Assembly: GCF_029852145.1 (NCBI RefSeq)
Contig: NC_079969.1
Coordinates: 6,076,001 to 6,140,000 of the forward strand
Length of the DNA stretch: 64,000 nt
Direction of reading: 5' to 3'
DNA from: Microplitis mediator
Taxonomy: Eukaryota > Arthropoda > Insecta > Hymenoptera > Braconidae
The position numbers were made by a program, and so were the translations under genes. Of this stretch, positions 11,201 through 23,885 are shown piece by piece. How positions within the stretch are numbered: position 1 is the first letter of the stretch; every line of letters starts with the position of its first letter. Under the pieces are notes generated by a model, which was not told the origin of the DNA, made no database searches, and saw only the letters and a program-made list of their open reading frames with translations.

Positions 11201-14200
11201 AAACTCAACTCATTTAACTTTGAAAATTTTTCAAACTGCCAACTCTATCCACTGACGTAATAAAAATTACAGTGAAGTTTACTCATGTATACTCCGTGCT
11301 TAGGAAGAAGGCAGTAAGTGAAGTTCAATTTTCAAATGCCTTCGTTTAAAATTTACTATATCGGTTAAATTTTTTACTATTTAACATCGTGATTTCATCA
11401 AAGGCTTTTGGGATCAAAAATAACCCTATCAAAAAAATCCTTATGGGAATCCAGCCTAGATTTCGATATAGATTCTTACATGGGTTCCTATGGAACACAA
11501 CAGAAAGATTGGAACCCGGCTGGTTACTGTTCTGCACCCGACTCAATATGGTACTGGACGAAAATGCTCGGTTGTGGTGCAGCAACACTCTGATCACTGT
11601 GCGGAACCTGACTGAGTTCTACACGGAAAGAAAATTATGGCAGCGGTTCCCATAATTTTGTGAAATTTTTTCCTGTACCATCATAGGAATTACGACCATG
11701 AATTATGGGAGCGGTTCCTATAATTATAGGAATTTTTCCCATAATTATAGGAATAGTTCCTATAATTATGGGAATGATACCCATCACACTATAGGAATGG
11801 TTCCTATAATTATAGGAATGGATCCTATAATTTATAGGAATACTTTCTATAATATTATAGGAACCATTCCCATAATATTATGGGAATGGTTCCTATAATA
11901 GTATGGGAACTATTCCCATAATATTATGGGAATGATTCCCATAATGCAATTGGAATGGTTCGTATACCATTATGGGAATCATTCCCATAATATTATGGGA
12001 ATAGTTCCCATACTATTATAGGAACCATTCCTATAATATTATGGGAATGGTTCCCATATTATCATGAAAAAATTAATTTAAAGAAGTGTGGTAATCACTT
12101 CTACAATACACAGAAATATTATGAAACATAAAAACAAAAATTCAAACATTGAAAAAAAAAATCGTATTTGGCAAAAAAACATTAAAATTTTTAACAAGAA
12201 TTTTTTGTCAGCACAAAACATTCAAGAAAATTTAAATTTTCGGAAATTTCTACACTATTGTGCAAAAAATAAATTTCATGATATTAAAGGGATGGTTCCC
12301 ATAACATTATGGGAATAGTTCCTATAATATTATAGGAATAATTCCTATACCAATATGGGAACCATTCCCATAATAGTATGGGAATAATTCCCATACCATT
12401 ATGGGAATGGTTCCCATAATGATATGGGAATGGTTCCTATAATATTATGGGAACCATTTCCATAATGGTATGGGAATGATTCCCATAATGGTATGGGAAC
12501 TATTCTCATACTATTATGGGGATAGTTCCCATAATATATGGGAACCATCCCTATAGTAGTATAGGTACTATTCCCATACCATTATGGGAACCATTCCCAT
12601 AATGCATAGTAAAACTTCCCATAATTTTCTTTCCGTGTATGCACATACGATTGTCAGGTCGTGTATACAAAAATCCAGATTCCTATATAAATTTCCCATA
12701 AAGAAATTCATATGTTAGGCGACCTATATGGGAATCCAGATACCCATGGTTTTCTACATGGATTTTGTATAAATCCATACACTTCTATATTAATTCCTAT
12801 GGATACTTACATAAATCTATGCTTTCCTATATGGACTTCTATGGGCTCCCATGCAAACCCACATGGATTTTTCTGATAGGGGACTAGTTGTCCGAGTTAA
12901 TGGAATTCGACTGTACGTTATTGAAATTACTTATTTATATAATCTTCTATAATTCCAGGATTGATTGGACCAGAATCGGCAATTAATATTGATGCAGTAC
13001 AAAAAATAACATCAATATTAAACGTACCACAGATTGTAAATATAAATTCAATGTCATCGCCATACTTACATCATTTACATGAAGAAACGGATGCGTATAT
13101 CGTTCAAGGAATATTAGAAATGATTGAAGCACTTGGATGGAAATCATTCACATTAGCAACACCCAAGTACAACAGTAATAACCATAAAGATGATGATATA
13201 CAAGTTATTGCTAAAAAAGTAACAAAAGCTGCTATTTCACGTGGTCTTTGTGTTATGATACATGAAGAAGATGATGATGATTTTACATCACGTATTATAT
13301 ATATTGGAAAACCACCAAAGAGTTTTTTTAAAAATTTAGACGCCACAGTTGTGATTGCCAGTGAAGGAAATTTGAAAAATTACATTGATAAAATTGACTA
13401 TCAGCATGCAATTATATTACTTGAAGATTCTCGGTAAGATTTTGATTGTTTAAATTATTTTTATATTAATATTTATTTCAATTAAGATAAGAGGGCAAAA
13501 TTTTATTACTTTTGGGTCATAAATAAATGATTTATATCAAGGCCAAGTAAAAAAAGCCTTCTTCGGAAATAATGGACACCCTAATATTAAAGTTTATATA
13601 TATTAGTCATAAATTTCGTACTAGCAAACATTATTTGCTGCACTTCACGGGTAAAAAAATTTTATCAATTTGAAAATCCAAAGTATTCTCAAACGTTATA
13701 TTGTTAATTATATCTCCTAAATTCAACTATATCTATGTCTTAATTTAACGGTCCACAAGGTATTGAACAAGTGGATAATAGATTGTTCGAAACTGAATGG
13801 TAACAAATGGAGGAAACTCTTTTGAGGGTATTGCGGAGAAGTTGCGTCTCACTATTTATCTCGACGCAACCTGATCACCATTACAGGGGAATGGTATCAC
13901 GGGGACCCTTTCCAAGCCCACTTCGACCAGAGTCTCTTTATTTCCTGAGATGGTAGTAGTGTTTTACCTTATAGTCGTCACTCGATTATATTTTTCGGCT
14001 AATAATTTGCAATGAAAATATTCAAATATTTTTTTATTTATAATTTTAAAATATTAAAATAATTAGGAAATCGATTTTAATAAACAATAAAATAAATTAC
14101 GCAAAAGAACATATATTAAATTTTTAATATTGTTAAAAAAAATTTAAGCTAAGAATTGATCCATTTAATTATTTTTTATAGGAATAAAAATTTAATTACT

Positions 14201-17200
14201 ATTTAATTTTTTCGTTAAATAAAATATAAATGTCTTCATGCAACGTCACGCTTCGGCAAGTTTTGGCGTCGGATCAGCTGATGTATAAAAATTAACATCG
14301 AGTTGACGAGAAAATTAATTAACATTTAAATAATTTACAAATTACAGCTCGTAGGAACTTAAATAAGGGCTCATTTTATTCATTATTTTTTTTTCTGTAA
14401 GTTTTATTAAGATTTTTTTTTATCCATATGCTATAGTTTGTTAAATATTTACTTTAAACCGGAATTTTGACCATTTTGTTATAAAAAAGCATATTTGCAA
14501 AGCACTTTTTTGTTGGATTTTTTCGGTTGTCGTAGTTTTAACATATTCTGAATCATTCTGTGAAAAAATTAGTCGGCCAGGAATTTTGACCAGCAAAATT
14601 CCTTATCTCGACTGGACTATAAGAGTGTCATTCGGGGTGGGGGTAGGATGCACCACAACGCGAGCATGCCTCAAAAGGCGCGAAAACGGCCTCCCGTAAA
14701 ACGGAGGTGGACTTCGATCCCGTTACATTCATTAATTATTACAATATTCTAACGAGTGTCCTAATCGACTTTGATTGATTACATAAAATCATGGTGCATA
14801 TAAGCTCGAAGATTAGATAATCACTCGGTGATGGATGAGGACAAGTCTGTGTTAATAGCATGTCTGATATCTGAGTGATTATAAATAGAGGGAACCCTTT
14901 TTAGGGTATTGAGGAGAAGTTACGTCTCACCATTAATCTTAAAGCAATCTGTTCACCAGTAAAGGGAACCGGTGCCACGGGGGGCCTCTTCAAGCCCTCT
15001 TCGGCCAACGTCTCTTTATTTCCTAAAATGTCCAGAGTGTGTGGCCCACAGAGGTATGGACTCGTGGTGGCTGTTGGTTCGGCATCCACATGCAAAAGGA
15101 TTTTTGATCTGATCATCAATCCTAGGGCAATGCTAATAATGAGCTTATGCTCAATATTTCGCTATTTTATATTATGGTGCAAGATAGGGATGTACGAAGC
15201 GCTTGGATACCCAAAAGGGTGAGGAAATGGTCTCCTGTAAAAAGGAGGCAGACCTCGGTCTCGTTACCTTAATTAATGGAGTTCAACTGTACTAGAATTA
15301 AATTTTCCCTTTAGCTATTAAAAAAAAAATTTGTTTATTATAATACTTATTGACATAAAAAAAAATTAATCTTATAGGTTTATAATTTATTTATCTTCTT
15401 TCTTTGTCTTTGTATACAAAGACATTTTCCATAATTAATAACTGTGTAAAGTTCATACTTATACTTATAATTTTTTTTTTCTCTAAATCCTTTTCCTCGA
15501 CACCATTAAATGATAGCAATTGAACAATTGGTATTAAAAGTTAACAACCGTAAATCCGTTAATTTTTTTTTTATTCATGCGTATTGTAATAAAAAATTAC
15601 AAAGTAAGCAGAGTTTCACTCTTATAGAAAGTTTACTGACTTACTTTGAATGTCCTTGTCGGGTTTAATCATTCACAGTGACATTGTAATTGATATTATT
15701 ATTACTTTGCTACAAGGAAATAAATAAATCAAAATGTATAATTAAATATTCTATTATATTTTAACAGAAATGATGTAATTGGAATTGAATCACGTGTGGA
15801 AAATTCAAAATTATGGAATAATAATAATCAAAATATTGATAAGTTTGATACTGAAGAAATGCGCGAAGTCAGATGGATGAAAGATGCTGTTGAAATTTAT
15901 ACTAAGTCATATGATTTATTATGGTAATAAAGAATAATTTTAATTATTTGATCGTAGATAAGCAAAAACGTGTTAACCGCAACGTAAACACTGTTCTGAG
16001 ATGATTTCAGTTAAAGATTTAAAACCACTTTTAATAAAATTCATCTCGAAATTATTCGAGCGCAAATTGTGTATATGTGATTTTACTAGTCGATGTTCAA
16101 AAAAAAATTTAATAGTATGAGGGTTAAAAATAAGCAAACCCAGAAAAAATGAACTAAAATTTTGTATTACGGAATGTAAAATGGCGAATCTAATTTTCAA
16201 AAACGTTTCATAAGATTTGACTCGGTTTCGTGAAATTACTGGTCATGCCCTATAAAAAAATTCTATGAAGGGATGTATGGATTTACATAAGAATCCAAAA
16301 TCTATTTAGTTCTAAATCTTGGTGAGCTCTTTCGATTGCCGCTAAATATGTTCAAATCGGTTGATTCGTTCCAAGGATATCGCCAGACAAAGAAAAGTTT
16401 ACACACACACAAACACACACGCGGACAGAAGTCCATCCGGAAATAGTCAGAATAACTTCGTAGTACCTCAAAACATCTGATGAAAACTCGATTTTCGAAA
16501 ATCGGACCAAAACCAATAACTTCCATTTTTTTGAAAATTGACAATTTTTTTAGCTCAAATAGTTTTTTTGTGGGTCGACACGTTATTGCTTATTTACGTG
16601 CTTGTGAGAAATTTCTTTTTTTCCTGAAAAAAAAAAAACAATTTGTTGTAGTAAGAAAAAAAAATGTTCAAGTGAAGTTAATCATGCCGAGTGGAATACT
16701 TTGGTCAGAAATGTAGTATCAACTAAAAATGCTCAATTACAAATTGCAACGAGAACAATTGATATTTATTTGCAAGTTAAAAATGGAGTACTCGATAAAT
16801 TGGGAGAAATAAAAGTTAAAAAAAACGAAGCAATTATTGATTGGGTCGATGATCATGATTCAAATAATAATAGTGATGATGATGATGATAACATTATTCC
16901 CGAGTCACTTAAAAATGTTTTGTCAAGTGGTAATGACAGGACCAATGATTGCGCTACGTCTGTTAAAAATTTTAAAACGCGTAATGGAAACAAAAATAAT
17001 CATAAGAATCAGAAGATTGTTAATAATAATAATGATGATGATGACGATGATGATGATGATGAGATATCAAGAGTTTTGTATGCTGATGATGAAGACTATG
17101 AATTTTGGACTGTGGTAAATAAAATTATTTTCATTTCATCGTAATGATTATTAGTGATCAGTAATTGATCAATTTATAAAAAATGTTGCAATTAATTACA

Positions 17201-17673
17201 AGCTATCAAATCTTTAGTGCAATTTAATCGGTTACCGTAAATTAAAGTTATTAATATAAATAGAGATATCAAACTGACACTAAAACGGAATAGATTTCAT
17301 TGAGTCAATGTTATATTAATTAAATCGCAATATTAATTATATAGATAAATGTTAATTTTATTACCATTAACAAGTTATTTTTTTTTATTCACAGGTGGCC
17401 GTAGTAAGTGGAATAGGTGTTTCGATGTTCACAATTGGAATACTAGCTGTTTACGTGGTATTCAGTAATATACGTGGACCACGTAGTCCAAAACACAAAG
17501 GCGGAAGACGTTATTCCGGAAATGGTAGTGTAATAAGACGTGTTAATAGTGAACGTGAATTACAAATTGTAACGCAAACACCACAACATCATCATCATCA
17601 GCAACCACGAACAAATCAACGACGAAATAGTAATAACAGTATCGGTAGCGTTATTTCCGATAGAAGCGTTTAA
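8248..17673 (+). CDS. Single-pass receptor-like protein with type 1 periplasmic-binding ectodomain
   Basis: Six exons join in phase: 8248-8470, 8547-8648, 12959-13433, 15768-15923, 16652-17114 and 17395-17673 (565 residues). Residues 1-20 are a signal peptide. From about residue 25 to 385 the sequence resembles the ligand-binding lobe of class C GPCRs, natriuretic peptide receptors and ionotropic receptors: 'LDTCGTVTGSTTAAMKAL', 'GLIGPESA...I...NVPQIV', then 'MIEALGW' and 'RGLCVMIHEE'. Two poly-Asp runs (394-398 and 447-455) in an Asn/Asp-rich linker lead to one membrane segment (474-496) and a basic 69-residue tail with HHHH and Arg/Ser-rich stretches. There is no seven-helix, kinase or cyclase domain and no ion pore. 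It could be a clearance-type or co-receptor; the ligand is unknown. The gene structure is firm, the function is not. Confidence 0.8.
9008..9137. mobile_element. Short palindromic element (GACCGGGTATAG termini)
   Basis: The left end GAGACCGGGTATAGCTGTCT and following CTTACGGGTTGGTTGTCA are complemented at the right end by TGACAACTAACCCGTGAG and ACCATACCCGGT. The unit is about 130 bp long and non-coding, in intron 2 of the receptor-like gene. A diverged copy is at 33895-34056. Confidence 0.7.
9416..9633. mobile_element. MITE family G, copy 1
   Basis: The termini TCCTATCAAAAGAATCC and GGATTTGTTTGATAGGG are inverted repeats. The interior is full of CCCATG/CATGGG words such as 'GGGAATCCAG' and 'TGGGTTCCCATG'. 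The copy at 11424-12881 shares both ends, and 19508-19600 is a fragment. The open frame across it is a by-product. Confidence 0.7.
11424..12881. mobile_element. MITE family G, copy 2, carrying element H
   Basis: The ends CCCTATCAAAAAAATCC and GGATTTTTCTGATAGGG match copy 1, as does 'GGGAATCCAGCCTAGATT'. A non-homologous block of about 110 bp (11510-11620) and the 1-kb element H are inserted inside. It lies in intron 2 of the receptor-like gene. Confidence 0.7.
11622..12637. mobile_element. Element H: hyper-palindromic GGGAATGGTTCCC array with TA duplication
   Basis: The termini CACGGAAAGAAAATTATGG and CCATAATTTTCTTTCCGTG are near-perfect inverted repeats, each flanked by TA. Inside, ATTATGGGAATGGTTCCCAT and variants (TATAGGAACCATTCCTATA) follow each other about every 15-30 bp from 11640 to 12060 and again from 12285 to 12620, around a ~220-bp AT-rich centre. 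Almost every unit is self-complementary. No transposase is present; a Tc1/mariner-like helper would fit the TA target. Confidence 0.75.
13750..14735 (+). repeat. Dispersed repeat J, copy A
   Basis: Two blocks of this ~985-bp unit match copy B (14850-15275) in direct orientation: 13797-13965 with 'GAGGGTATTG.GGAGAAGTT' and 'GTCTCTTTATTTCC', and 14637-14730 with 'CTCCCGTAAAACGGAGGTGG' and 'CGATCCCGTTAC'. The middle differs, so one copy carries an insertion or the other a replacement. The class is unknown and no terminal inverted repeats were seen. Confidence 0.55.
14850..15275 (+). repeat. Dispersed repeat J, copy B
   Basis: This ~425-bp unit holds the same 5' and 3' blocks as copy A, separated by a different middle. 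It is relatively GC-rich for this region. It lies in intron 3 of the receptor-like gene, about 1 kb from copy A in the same direction, and could be a tandem or target-site-preferring element. Confidence 0.5.
16300..16560 (-). repeat. Dispersed repeat K, partial copy
   Basis: Shares 'TTGGTGAGCTCTTTCGAT', a short CA run, 'AATAGTCAGAATA' and 'GAAAACTCGATTTTCGAAAA' with longer copies at 22750-23885 and 45715-46550. It is non-coding and sits in intron 4 of the receptor-like gene. Confidence 0.65.
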
Positions 17674-19507
17674 TGAAATTTTGAGCCCGCGGTGTGGTGT
17701 GAATGATTTGGTGTTTAAATTTTCAACACTGCTGGTGTGAAAGTTACACGACGCACGGTGTTAATTTTTGAACCGTGTGAATCAGAACGTTCACATCACC
17801 AAAGGTGTAAATGTATGAGTTATTTCCTAACCTTTTATTGCTTGGCCTTGAAACCTAACCAAGGATTTGAGTGAAGAACTCTAAGAGCGGGGTTAACTTT
17901 AGACATGGAAGCCAGTACGGTAGTCTGCAATTGGCATAAGTGATCGAAAATTGAAAATGTTTTTAGTAGCACACATCAACTTTTATTAAATGAAAATATC
18001 ATTAATGTAACAGAAATATTAATTTATTGATTGAATATTATTAAAATTGAATATATATTGACTATTATTCATAATAATAATTAATATAAGTACAATTGGT
18101 TTAATGACTTTACATTTCGGATAAACATACTTAGGTTAGAATCATGTAAACACACTTGTCGTATTTATATTCCGTACATCTTAGCTACGGCACTGTCATA
18201 GCACGTGCGCAGAACTAAAAAACAGAAAGAGGGTGCTCACCGTAACACTAACACCATCATAGTTCACTCACACAAGCAAAAAATGTTTTATGATTGGCGC
18301 TATCCCCAAGCAGCTCACACCAAGATCTCTCGAGACCCCAAAGCATCAAAGGGTTAAAAAATCGATTGCTTCGACACTAGATGTTCAATTTTTATTTTAA
18401 ATTAATCTACATCAATCATAATATTGATATACTAGTGCTGCAGCCTATATTAGATTATTTGATCGTTTTTCACGGCAGATCATATTGGGCATTATTTGAG
18501 GTTATAACACCGAAAGGTGTAAAAAAACACACTGCGTTAAAAGTACACCCTTGATATTTCACACCGCGTAGACCGTGTAAAGTCTCCGAGGACCATTTTA
18601 ACACCAAAAATTTTTTACAGTAGATACATCGAAAGTTTAAATCCCTGCCCTGTTTAGAGAGAAAAAAGTCGTTCATTGCTTTCATGAGAAAACAAACTAA
18701 AAAATTAGTGCATGCGCCATTTTTCCCACAGTGGCAAAAATTTTAACTTTTAGGTACAGCCTTTGGCTCGAGTAGGCAACTAAATATGCGGGTTAAAATG
18801 TCCTACTTACCTCTCTTGGTGTGTAATGTACTATACTTATATATTCACGGAGAAATAAATTTATCAACATAACAATCTAAAGTATCATAAAATAGGATAT
18901 TGTTAATATAGAAAATCGATTTTTCATTATTACAAAGCGTCTTTTTAATTTAGCAATATCTGTCTTAATATATTAGTCCATAGTATTGCTAAAAATACTG
19001 ATATATATTCGTTTCATAACAAAAATTCATATATTTTATTAAATCATTAGATTAACTGTTATAATAGTTTTAAGTGAATAAATAACAAGTAATGTAAATT
19101 TGATTAATTAATAAAATATTAAATAATAAAATGAATTTATTTATTTATTAAATATATTTACTGCCGGATAAATCATTTTTATTGTGAGGATGACTCATGG
19201 GTAACGTCCACGTGGATAAAGTTACGACGGATATGACGGATTAAAGAAGGTAATGAGGTATGTATAGAGGACCAAGAACTACGAGCTATTGTTCTTGCCA
19301 CTTGACACAATCACCATGTCAATTTTATCTTATATAACCTATAAATAATAATAAATACAAATAACAGTATTTTAATATTTTCTTTTTATTAAAAATTTAT
19401 TTATTTTTTTTTTTTTCAACAAAAACGCTGTAGAAGTTTTGTATCTTTGTATTAAAAATAGGCAGTGTTAAAACATTTTTGTTTAATATTTAATATTTTT
19501 TGTCCCT
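17674..19507. repeat. 3' region of the receptor-like gene with ACACC/GGTGT palindromic repeat
   Basis: From 17685 to 17815 and from 18490 to 18640 the words ACACCGAAAGGTGTAAA, GGTGTGAA and TTCACACC recur in both orientations, suggesting the two arms of a palindromic element with an AT-rich centre. The rest shows no gene. A clear polyadenylation signal was not identified directly after the stop codon. Confidence 0.4.
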
Positions 19508-19600
19508 ATCAAATAAAGGCACATGGGAATCTAACCTAGATTCCTATGTGGGTTCCCATATGGCGTTTAGAGATGAATCCCCATATGGTTTTCTATAGAA
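19508..19600. mobile_element. MITE family G, fragment
   Basis: CCCTATCAAATAAAGGCACA followed by GGGAATCTAACCTAGATTCC matches the left end of the copies at 9416 and 11424. The right end is missing. Confidence 0.55.
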
Positions 19601-19929
19601 ATATTAATCTGTTCTTTTATTCATATACGCGTAACAGAATGGCGCCGAGAAAAAAAAGACTTATTTAATAGCTAAAAATTTGAAAAAAATTTCAGCTTTA
19701 GAATATAATAAGTCTACGATATGATTGGCAATAAAAAAAAATTACTCGCCCTTTTGGTTTTAAACTTAGTGACTAAAGCCAAAAAGGCGTATAAAAGTAT
19801 AAGTCCTTTTGGAATTAGTCATTAGCGATATTATATTCTAGAAAAAGGTCATCTGCCTTGGAATATAATAGTACCTTAGATAACTAGTGCCATCAAGTAT
19901 TATACTCGATGTCACTAGTTGTCTACGAT

Positions 19930-20730
19930 ATTTTATATAATAAATGCTCAAAATTAAAACGTCGTTAAATGCGTAACGTCGGCGTCATGCGGTCGCGATC
20001 ATTTTAATAATTTGTCTTTATAGAAATCAATGTTTTTTTTTTGGTTCAAGTTATTTATTCATAAAAAATTACTCAAGTGTTTATTTATTTAATTATTAAA
20101 AATGAAATTGAGTACTTACTTATTTAATAGAAATTAAACTAATCTTTTTATATTATTGTTTTATTAATCAATAAACATGAAAACTAACCAAATAAAAAGT
20201 CTAATACATGTATTATTTAATATAAAAACTTGAACAAGTTTTTTTTTTAATATAAAACTAACAAGTCTTAAAATTTTAGGTTAATTAATATCCTCCTCTG
20301 ATTCGATTTTATTAAAATGTAGTATTTATTTTTACTTTTAATCACTTTTTGATAAAATTAGAGTTGAGGTTATAAATTTAAGCCGACACAAATTCATCAG
20401 TTAATGACGATCCACAATCGTTAGCTGATCAGTTTAATGCGCATGTGTAATCTAGAGAATTTTTTTTTGCTAGTAATGCAGCTTTAGGTAAAGGTCAGTT
20501 TTCCCCGGAAACCTATCTTGAACATTTTGATAACTTGGATTATAGAGTAGGGGTATATCACGCCTATTTTCGTCGAATTTCGCGGTAGAAGGGATGCACA
20601 AATGCTTTAAGAAAATTTAAATACTGCATTTGACCAATCAGAAGTGATGAGTGTTTAATGAAAAAGTTTATGAGGCCGAGGTTAGGATTTAACGGCGTTT
20701 ATTTTGAGCATATACTATATAATTTTTTTG
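19930..20730 (+). mobile_element. MITE family M, copy 1
   Basis: An ~800-bp non-coding unit has imperfect terminal inverted repeats: TTATATAATAAATGCTCAAA at the left and TTTGAGCATATACTATATAA at the right, followed inward by a CGTCGTTAAATGC / GGATTTAACGGCG pairing. A second copy lies inverted at 43408-44175 and matches almost throughout. No transposase frame is present. Confidence 0.7.
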
Positions 20731-22587
20731 TCATACTGAAAGGTAATCAATGATCGATTTAATCCACGTAAACTTAAAGAACGCAGTTATTTAGAAAAAA
20801 AATAAATTTTTACAAAATTTTTCCTCATTATTTTTCGGAAGAGGTCTATGAAAAAAGTTGTTTTCCTAACAATATATCAGCATATGAGTCAATAACATGA
20901 ATGAACTTATAATGAGGAAAAGAAAATAGTCGGCTTTAAAAAAAAGTATCTTCTTGTATGAGCAAATAAACGTCACTATTATTCGTTCGTTAACCGGGAA
21001 CTGTGTCTACGTAATTAGATTTTCCTGTAGTACTCACATGAGGTGTTTTATCCTTGTATATGAATATTTTTATATTCATTTACTGAATTTATTTATAATT
21101 GCATTTAAATGTCTGATGGTCAATTTATCAAAACGTTGACTGACGTTACAACATAATTAAATTATATCTCAACACAGTTAACTTGTAATTACACAAGAAA
21201 AAAAAATAATCAAACGTAAATTAATTTAATAACAAAATTTGTAATAAATATATAAGAAATTATATTATGAAATATATATAAATTTATATCCTATAATATT
21301 TACTTTCGTTACAATGTATGTATACATATTTTTTTTTTAGAAATAATTATTCTCTAATAAACTTTATGTTTCCCAATAATAATAAAAATGTTATTAATTT
21401 TATTTATGACATATTTCTATCATTGCTGCAATATATTAATCGGATAGCGTATAATTATTTATTAAATGAAAAGATACTTCATTTATTTATTTAATTAATT
21501 TTAGTGTATAAAAAATAATGACTATGCTATTATAAAATATATTTACAATAAATATTGTTATTGTTAAATATAGTTTTACAACAGTTTAACATTATGTTAA
21601 CTATCAATTCAACTTCATATGCATAAATATCAAGTTAACGAGAAAAAACGATTTATAGATAATTGTTTTATAAAAAGCTATCACTATTTATTTATTCTTC
21701 ACGCGTAATTAATAATCGCATGTAACTTTACGGTCTGATAAATATTGATTACCTATATGTATTATAATGTAGTTTTGATTTGTTTAATAAAAAATAATTA
21801 AATAAAAAGAAAAAACCCTAGAGAGATTGTTAACTCCGTTGTTGATCGTTTATATAGATTATCAACAGACGTGAATGAATAGTGTGATAAAATTTAATAT
21901 AGAGTGTATACATACTACTACTTAGCATAACATATAATTGTGCTCATGTATTATGTCATAATGATAAAAAAATCACATTTTCTTAAAGAGATCATTTTAT
22001 AATTACTGTTATTATATATAGCTAATTAAAATACAGTTAAATAATTTTAAATTTCAGTATTTCGAAAATATAAATTATATGCAATTAACTTTTTTATTAA
22101 TAGATAATTTACTCAATTTTTTTTTGTTTATTATTTTGAAATAAACGAATCAATTAAAAAGAAATTTATACTTAATTATACATAAGCATCCATATAGATC
22201 GATCAGGCTGGAATTTGGTATATTGTGGAAAAAAACTAATGAACACGTTTGAAAATTAATTAGTGTTGAATAGTGTTCTATTAGTAATTATTAGTATTCC
22301 GTCTAGAGTTTTGCAACACTATTGGAAGTGATGAGTGATAATAAGTCTTTCATTCATGATCATCTGTAGTTTGATTAGTAAGTCTACAGAACTATCTATA
22401 ATGATATCAGTATTGATTGTGTTTCAAATAAAGAAAACTCTAATGTTAATCTTTTACATTTAATTTCTGGATGAATACAGCTAAAATTAATAAGTTAACC
22501 ATCGCGATTAATATCATTGGCATTGTTAAGAGTATTGAGATTTTTATGATAAATATATAGATCTTCTAAATAATCATAACTATTTAG
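20731..22587. other. Intergenic sequence, nothing recognised
   Basis: Very AT-rich sequence with no gene, RNA or clear repeat boundary. Confidence 0.4.
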
Positions 22588-22662
22588 TTCGCGGGTTGGC
22601 AGAGAGGTACAGGCTTCAACTGACATGCAGAAGGATCCGGGTTCGAGCCCCGGTAACGACCA
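22588..22662 (+). other. tRNA-like sequence (possible SINE head)
   Basis: An A-box-like TTGGCAGAGAGGTACAGG and a perfect T-arm (CCGGG, loop TTCGAGC, CCCGG), then ACGACCA, are spaced as in a tRNA. The acceptor stem does not pair convincingly. The minus strand at 54425-54500 carries a relative that shares 'CTTC.ACTGA...GCAGAAGG', so this is more likely a tRNA-derived repeat or pseudogene than a working tRNA gene. Confidence 0.45.
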
Positions 22663-22749
22663 ATAATTTTCCATCGATAAAAAAATTAATAAACGCCAAT
22701 TAATCTGTAGAAATAGTGATCCAAGTATTTGTGATTGGATTCTATTTTT

Positions 22750-23885
22750 AACTACTCGCTAAGAAAATTGTTAATTTTCAAAAATTCGGGAAGTTATTGT
22801 TTTCACCCCGATTTTCGAAAATCGAGTTGTCATCAGATGTCGACGTTTTGAGGTCCTAGGAAGCTATTCTGACTATTTTCAGAATGATGCCCGAGTGTAT
22901 GTGTGTGTGTGTGTGTGTAAACTCTTTGTAACTTTTTAACTAATGAACCGATTTGGATGTTTAAGGTGGCAACCGAAAGAGCTTATTGGCCCTCAACTTT
23001 CCTGAAAATTTCAGATCATTTGATCAAGTATACTCGAAAATATTGTCGAATTACGAAAAAAAAAAAATTTTTTTTTTTAGTTTTTTATTGATTTTTCAGA
23101 AACGAGTTGAACGATCGACTTCAAAATCCAATCAGCTCTAGAACTTTATAAGCCGCGTCGAATGCGACCACAACCATCTCAATCGGTTAATGCGTTCGAG
23201 AGATATTGTTGGAGAAAGAAATGGTGAAAAACGGATTTTTTCAAATATCTTCGAAACGGTTGAACCGATCGTTTTCAAATTTTAATCGGCTCTAGAATTT
23301 CAGAAAACGCGCCGATTGCCCCCTCAAAGGTCAAAATCGGTTGATTAATTCAAAAGATATCGGCGCTGAAAAGTTAGAAAAATAACATTAAATGTTATTT
23401 TTTCCGGATAAATCAAAATGTAATGTACTAAATGTGTCTGAAATTATACCAACTATTCCTCTTTATAGTCTCTTTCGATCATCATATAATGTCATCTAAC
23501 TTGTTCTTTAGTTTAAATCATATTATCAGCAAAAAATTGAGAAAATCCAGTTTTTAATGTTTTTCTCGGATATTTCATATATTATTGCTCTGACTTAAGT
23601 CAAAACTTATTCAAATCTTGAATTTGATCACTGACATTGATTTCTGCCTCGATACATTTATTTCATTGAACATAATCGAGAATAAAAATTTGAAAACCGC
23701 TTCTTCGTTAATAATTTTCGATTCTTAACTTGTCAAACTTTAGCAAAAAATCTAACTTCGTAGAGCTTGAAAAGCTTATAAAAAATATGTTCACAGTAAT
23801 GTTTTCGAGCTCCTTGAGCTCGAAAACAGTGAGAAGTTTTGGGGCTGGCCCGCAGGGTCAACCGACGCCCAGATTTTTTTTATCG
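22750..23885 (+). repeat. Dispersed repeat K, longest copy
   Basis: About 1.1 kb runs from 'GATTTTCGAAAATCGAGTT', through a TG microsatellite (22898-22918) and several 'TCGAAA...GTTGAACCGATC' blocks of ~120 bp that resemble one another, to 'GCTCCTTGAGCTCGAAAACA' and 'GGCCCGCAGGGTCAACCG'. The copy at 45715-46550 is inverted relative to this one. The last motif also appears alone near 52110. The class is unknown. Confidence 0.65.

Noticed and set aside
11640..12620. CRISPR-like spacing of short palindromes
   Set aside because: The units vary, have no unique spacers of constant length, and lie inside a TA-flanked transposable element in a eukaryotic intron.
16837..17118. Met/Ile-rich 93-codon frame
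   Set aside because: Overlaps exon 5 of the receptor-like gene in another frame and arises from the GAT repeats that encode poly-Asp.
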